From Paraphysoderma sedebokerense (taxonomy: Eukaryota; Blastocladiomycota; Physodermatomycetes; Physodermatales; Physodermataceae): 64,000 nucleotides of DNA. Below are positions 59,966 to 64,000 of this stretch, piece after piece (positions within the stretch are counted from its first letter, which is position 1; the number at the start of each line of letters is the position of its first letter). Both the position numbers and the translations under genes were made by a program. The notes below the pieces were generated by a model. That model made no database searches. It saw nothing but the letters and a program-made list of their open reading frames with translations, and had not been told where the DNA came from. Where the stretch lies: the NCBI GenBank assembly GCA_025602915.1, contig JAHLJZ010000098.1, positions 1 to 64,000 on the forward strand. Reading direction: 5' to 3'.

Positions 59966-61699
59966 ATGTCACTGTCAACCCGCGACCGCAACCACAACCA
60001 TAAACAAGGCGAGCACGACGACGAAGACGATTTTTTACCCAACCCGGTTAAAAAGCCATCGTCAAACTCCAAACCTGCTAAACGCATTGATTCAACTTCA
60101 GATTTAGGTCTAGGTTCGTTTGAGTCTGTAGAAGTTCACGAAAGTACTTTCCAAACTCGAAAATCAAGCGTCGTAAATGGACAGACGAGAAACAAAGAAT
60201 CGAGTCAACCGCAGAAAAAGGAAAGATCAAAATCAAAGGAGAATTGGCATCAAAATCGAAATAAGAATCAAGATGGGGAGGTAAAGAAGAGTAATTCAGG
60301 GTCTGGTACGAATGGTACTGGACGAAGTAGACGGTCTATCGTTGACAGAGAAGAAGAGGAGTTAAAACTGGCATTAGAGCTCAGTCTAAAGGAAGCCAGT
60401 GGCATTACAGTAGAACAAAAAGAGGGTACAGTCAATGATAAAGTGACTGAGGCCGCAAAGTGCAGTGGGAACTTGGACGGTAGTGTAGCCAACTTTCCAT
60501 ATATTCTGTTTATTGTTCGATGTGCGTTCATTCGAATTATTTTAACTAACCATGATCTCATCGTCATTTGTGCCAAATATAGATTCTACTACTGAAATAG
60601 ACACAGAAGGGTTCGAGTCGCAGGAGAGTGTAACAGCGCGAGGTAAGTCAGATTCAGCAATGCACACACTCTTCATATGACGAGTATCTCTTAACAAACG
60701 ACATCCAACTTTTCACAAACTCAAAAAATATCAAAGACCCCATAGATGTAAACGAAGATACTGAGGAAATTGTCATATCTAGCTCTGCAGCTGAAGTTCG
60801 GGAACAGGAGGTTCCACCCTCAAAAAAGCAGTCCCCAGATGTTATTGTTGAAATATCTTCTAAGAAAAAGGAATCTAGGAAACCGAGAAAGCGGAAGTCC
60901 TTCCTGGACGATGATGATGACGGATCTGGTAAACCTTCAATGTGGATTTGTAGCACCCATCATGATGACATAACTGACTTTGACTGAAGATTTTGAAGCT
61001 GATGGGGGATATTCAGATGACTCTGACTTTGATGCCCCCAAAAAGTCGAAAAAAGCAAAGAAACCGAAAAAATCAAAGACAGCGGAAGCGAAACCTAAAG
61101 AGAAGAAATTATCGACGAAACCGAAACTTGGACCCACCACAAACTCGACTGCAGTATCCAAATCAAAACACATTCACTCAAGCAATAAAGCGGAACCTAA
61201 ATCGATAGCCTCTGCTATCCCTGATTCAATTGTGTCAGAAAGGATTGAAAATCCTCTCATTCCAAGTCAATTTAAAACTAACGAACCCGAAATTGAAACG
61301 ACATTGCCCGATTCATCAAAGTCAGAAAGCGAACCGAAAGAAAACGATTCTAGCGCGCTAAAAGCCAATAAAGCTGACCTCCCAAATTCAAGAGACAGAA
61401 AACCAATTCCGTCGAAACCGGCAGTCAAAACTCTCTCCCCATTATCAGATAGAACTTCAACCACGCAGGCCGTCAAACCGAAACTCCACAAATCTATATC
61501 AAGAATTCCATCGACGTCATCTTCCTTTTCATTATCTGTTTCTCCGGCTTCGTCGTCGCTGGCAGCCCAATCACATGATAATTTGACTCGAAATACAACG
61601 ATAGAAATAAATTCAAGCGGCGCCGTTCCGATCAGAAGGGTGGGATTGAGTAGGCTAAGTAGACCTACGAAGTCGCTGCATCCATATTTACATAAATGA
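59966..61699 (+). CDS. RAD51AP1-like recombination factor
   Basis: Four exons, 59966-60479, 60583-60642, 60746-60928 and 60990-61699, 488 aa. Three features occur in the same order as in RAD51AP1. There is an acidic N-terminal HDDEDDFLPNP motif. A UIM-like helix follows (REEEELKLALELSLKEASG), then an acidic SDDSDFD patch with Lys-rich blocks (KKSKKAKKPKKSK). The extreme C-terminus, RRVGLSRLSRPTKSLHP, matches the RAD51-binding RLGLSRLARVKPLHP motif. RAD51AP1 binds RAD51/DMC1 and branched DNA and stimulates D-loop formation. Most of the protein is low complexity, so the call rests on the motifs. A chromatin protein with a chance C-terminal match is the main alternative. The start at 59966 is the first ATG in frame. 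Confidence 0.7.
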
Positions 61700-62333
61700 A
61701 AATGTCATAATTGAGTTAATGGTTAAATGAAAATGAAACAATCTTCAAAATCATTGAGTAAGAAATGTGGCGGAACTGTGTAAATATGATGGATTGAGTT
61801 CTAGAGGGATGCATAATAAAATTAATTTGCTAGAAATGTGATAATAGAAATGTGTAGAGAGAATATAATTACCCCGGTTTGATCAATCAGAGTCTCAGAC
61901 TTAGTACAATAGAAGATTCGTTCAGTTGACGTACAACAATAGCAAAAAAACGTTCTTGAACTAGGCTTCTGCGCTGGCCCATGGAGATTTCACCTGAATC
62001 AATAAACAATGACGCCATCGATAGTGAGCGCCGTACGAAAAAGCAACAGCAAGAATCAACTCGGGGCGGCGAGGGGAGGATTCATATAGCGCCCATCCCC
62101 TCAGATTATGGTGTCGCCTCAAACCTCACTCTGAGATAAGGGAATTCCGATGTCGGATTTGAAACACGTATCAACCCTGACGTTCGTGTCCATGGTCTGA
62201 TAAAGATCATCGACGAGGGCAATAAAAAGAATTTCGGAAGTCAAGCACTTATTACCCGGCCACTACATTCCATAAAAGTAGTCGATCAAACCAAGGGAAT
62301 CCGAATCTGACCAAAGCAGAAGAAGCAATAACA
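61700..62333. other. spacer before the lectin-like gene
   Basis: About 630 bp, with no coding frame of note. AT-rich 3' UTR of the previous gene on the left, promoter on the right. Confidence 0.35.
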
Positions 62334-63319
62334 ATGCAACTCACTTACCTTTTTGTCGCAGTTTCCCTTGCTTTCGCTACATTGGTATCCGGACATGTCC
62401 GTAATAGAGGTCATATGGGGGCAGTATCTGGACATGGTCATGTCGATCCTATGTCTTGTCTTGATGTTGATGCGTCGAAGGAACCCAATTTACAGTTATG
62501 GAGATGTTTGCCCTGGCCTAATACCCATCAGGTTTGTGTTAATTTTTACTTTGGGAGGAGCCATTTGGGCCGGTTTATGTGTTTCCGTTTTGGCCTTTGA
62601 CATTTGCTTCTTCCAATTTATTATTATGGAGACCATTTAAAAAAAATGCAACAATATTAATTTAAATTTATTTCCGTCTGTTACTATATTTGATAAATAG
62701 TGGCTCGACATGAAATTTTGCAAAGCAGACGAAGTTTCCATCGTATTAATGACAAAAACTGGTCATGGCGATGCTTTCTGCCATGTTAAATTAGAGGTAA
62801 TTTTCTTCATCAGTTGAAAAACTATACAGGGTGAAAGGCGCCAAATTCAGCTGTCTAGAGTGACAGAGTATAGAGTGGCACCTGAACCCTTCTGTTGAAT
62901 GTTACGGCGATCTTTGTATCGACAAATTTCTAATATCTTTATATTCTACTCATTATATTATAACTATAACAGAACGGAAATGATCGTCCCGTCTGTGTCA
63001 CTCCCCCTACCCCCAACGAATTCTCTTGTACTTCAGACTTCAAAGTTATCCGAACCCACGAAGAAAATCATGTATTAAAATATTATCAATTACAATTTAA
63101 AGGAACAAACAAATGTTTGACTGTCAAAAACCCTCCTTCCGATGGTAAAGAAGTTTTGGCCGAAGACTGTATGACCGGTATGTTTGCTTTTGATTCAACA
63201 GACTAACTGTTTAAAATTACCGATAAAATGGAATCTGACCTGTTGATGTACTTTTTACTATCGTAGGTGATCCCGAAAATTTAGGAGACCAATTATGGAA
63301 TCAATTTGTTCTCTATTAA
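62334..63319 (+). CDS. Small secreted protein with ricin-B-like (beta-trefoil) features
   Basis: Four exons, 62334-62531, 62701-62796, 62973-63177 and 63267-63319, 183 aa. A signal peptide is followed by a Gly/His-rich stretch, then a beta-trefoil-like repeat: SCLDVDA, LQLWRCLPWPNTHQWLDM. A second Cys-containing repeat comes later (NKCLTVKNPPSDGKEVLAED, then LWNQFVLY). CLxV followed by QxW-type Trp is the hallmark of ricin-B lectin domains, which bind sugars. Six or more Cys could form disulphides outside the cell. No catalytic domain is attached. The sugar target is unknown. Confidence 0.6.
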
Positions 63320-63790
63320 TCGACACATCAAAGCATCCTCATTATATAGCTTATCCGAATATATAGCTTATCAGTACCCCTTACTTTCCATCAATAGCGT
63401 CTGTGGTTGTGAACTGCATAATTTTAGATTTCAGTGCTTCTTTTGTATTCGTAAATTAAAGTTGAAACTTGGAGAATGAATAGATTAAAGTTGAAACTTG
63501 GAGAATAAAGATAACGTAAATATAGTTTAATGGAAATCCTACATCGACACGTCGGCGAAGTGATTGCAAGATATTTCGACAATAATGTTAGTTAATGTAT
63601 GAACCGCCATGGTTTCTGACACAAGAATTCTTATTTGCAATAATAATACCATTAAAAAATGAAATCGATTGGAGAATATTTACAAAATATAACGAATTAA
63701 ACAGATCAAGTGGATTCAGTGGAGTTCGCACTCATTTTGAATTGTGACTAGTTTCTCAGTAACATTTCGAGGCATGATTCCTCGTCAATC
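63320..63790. other. convergent spacer with a short direct repeat
   Basis: About 470 bp of AT-rich DNA between convergent genes. It contains the tandem duplication at 63455-63508 and a shorter repeat of ATATAGCTTATC near 63343-63371. Confidence 0.4.
63455..63508. repeat. two-copy direct repeat, period 29 bp
   Basis: ATTAAAGTTGAAACTTGG and the following GAGAATRAA occur twice, 29 bp apart, in the 3' spacer. Probably replication slippage. Confidence 0.7.
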
Positions 63791-64000
63791 CTACTCAATC
63801 CCATTCTTGACATTTTCCACAACATTATACATTTGATCTAACCACCCTTCTCTCCTTGCTGTTTGCAAAAAATCCCGTCGTCTGGACATGGATTTATTCC
63901 CTTTAGAGACTCGTAGTTTATGCCGTTCTTGAGGATTGGTAGAATGTTCCAGGATGATATCTTCTTCAGGAGTCCACCAAAGTGATTTCGTGGCTACATA
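63791..64000 (-). CDS. SANT/Myb-like protein, 3' end only
   Basis: An open frame of 69 codons runs from the window edge to TAG at 63791-63793. It begins YVATKSLWWTPEEDIILEHS, the start of a Myb/SANT helix (W-TxEED), then reads GNKSMSRRRDFLQTARREGW and ends ENVKNGIE. The upstream part of the gene is off the window, so domain count and family cannot be given. Confidence 0.65.
   Translation of the reverse strand, partial: YVATKSLWWTPEEDIILEHSTNPQERHKLRVSKGNKSMSRRRDFLQTARREGWLDQMYNVVENVKNGIE

Overview
The window looks like nuclear DNA of an early-diverging, probably zoosporic (chytrid- or blastoclad-like) fungus. Evidence: almost every gene is cut by 55-150 bp GT-AG introns, base composition is AT-rich, and the gene set mixes fungal proteases with families typical of zoosporic fungi, such as a large IPT/Cys-rich membrane receptor, orphan 7TM proteins and C2-lipases. 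Exon joins below were derived by reading splice sites and frames by eye. Most families were recognised from motifs, without a database search.

Layout, left to right. 1-7.4 kb: the 3' part of tRNA-Arg(TCT), a PB1-UBA (p62/NBR1-like) protein with a likely GC-AG intron, a short palindromic MITE, a four-RRM Nop4/RBM28 ribosome-biogenesis factor, and a minus-strand coiled-coil protein of unknown function. 7.7-15.4 kb: a tandem array of 315-aa seven-transmembrane genes on the minus strand. The middle copy is a pseudogene split by a 3.77-kb DNA transposon with 23-bp inverted repeats and an AAC target duplication. 16-22.4 kb: a small membrane protein and two secreted proteinase-K-type subtilases. 23-29 kb: a DENN-DUF547 fusion, then (minus strand) a homeodomain factor with a 2.6-kb upstream gap holding two long CACGTG palindromes. 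31.6-36.3 kb: a small DUF4286-like protein and a second, unrelated pair of four-exon 7TM genes.

37.6-44.1 kb: two tandem six-exon class-3 lipases with a C2-like N-terminus. 44.5-47.3 kb: meiotic recombination factor MND1, convergent with a SAM methyltransferase. 48.7-52.3 kb: an RA-PH-AGC protein kinase with repeated KLxxFFG-type motifs and an atypical activation loop. 53.3-59.7 kb: an about 1725-aa cell-surface protein with IPT and cadherin-like repeats, a Cys-rich stalk and a multi-pass C-terminus. 60-64 kb: a RAD51AP1-like protein, a small secreted ricin-B-like protein and the 3' end of a SANT/Myb-like gene.

Themes: the window is rich in membrane-sensing and signalling genes (three 7TM-type families, lipases that could make lipid signals, a Ras-binding kinase, a Rab-GEF-like protein). 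Three of the families have expanded by local tandem duplication. MND1 and a RAD51AP1-like gene, both RAD51/DMC1 accessory factors, lie about 15 kb apart. No operon-like arrangement, CRISPR or rRNA was seen.
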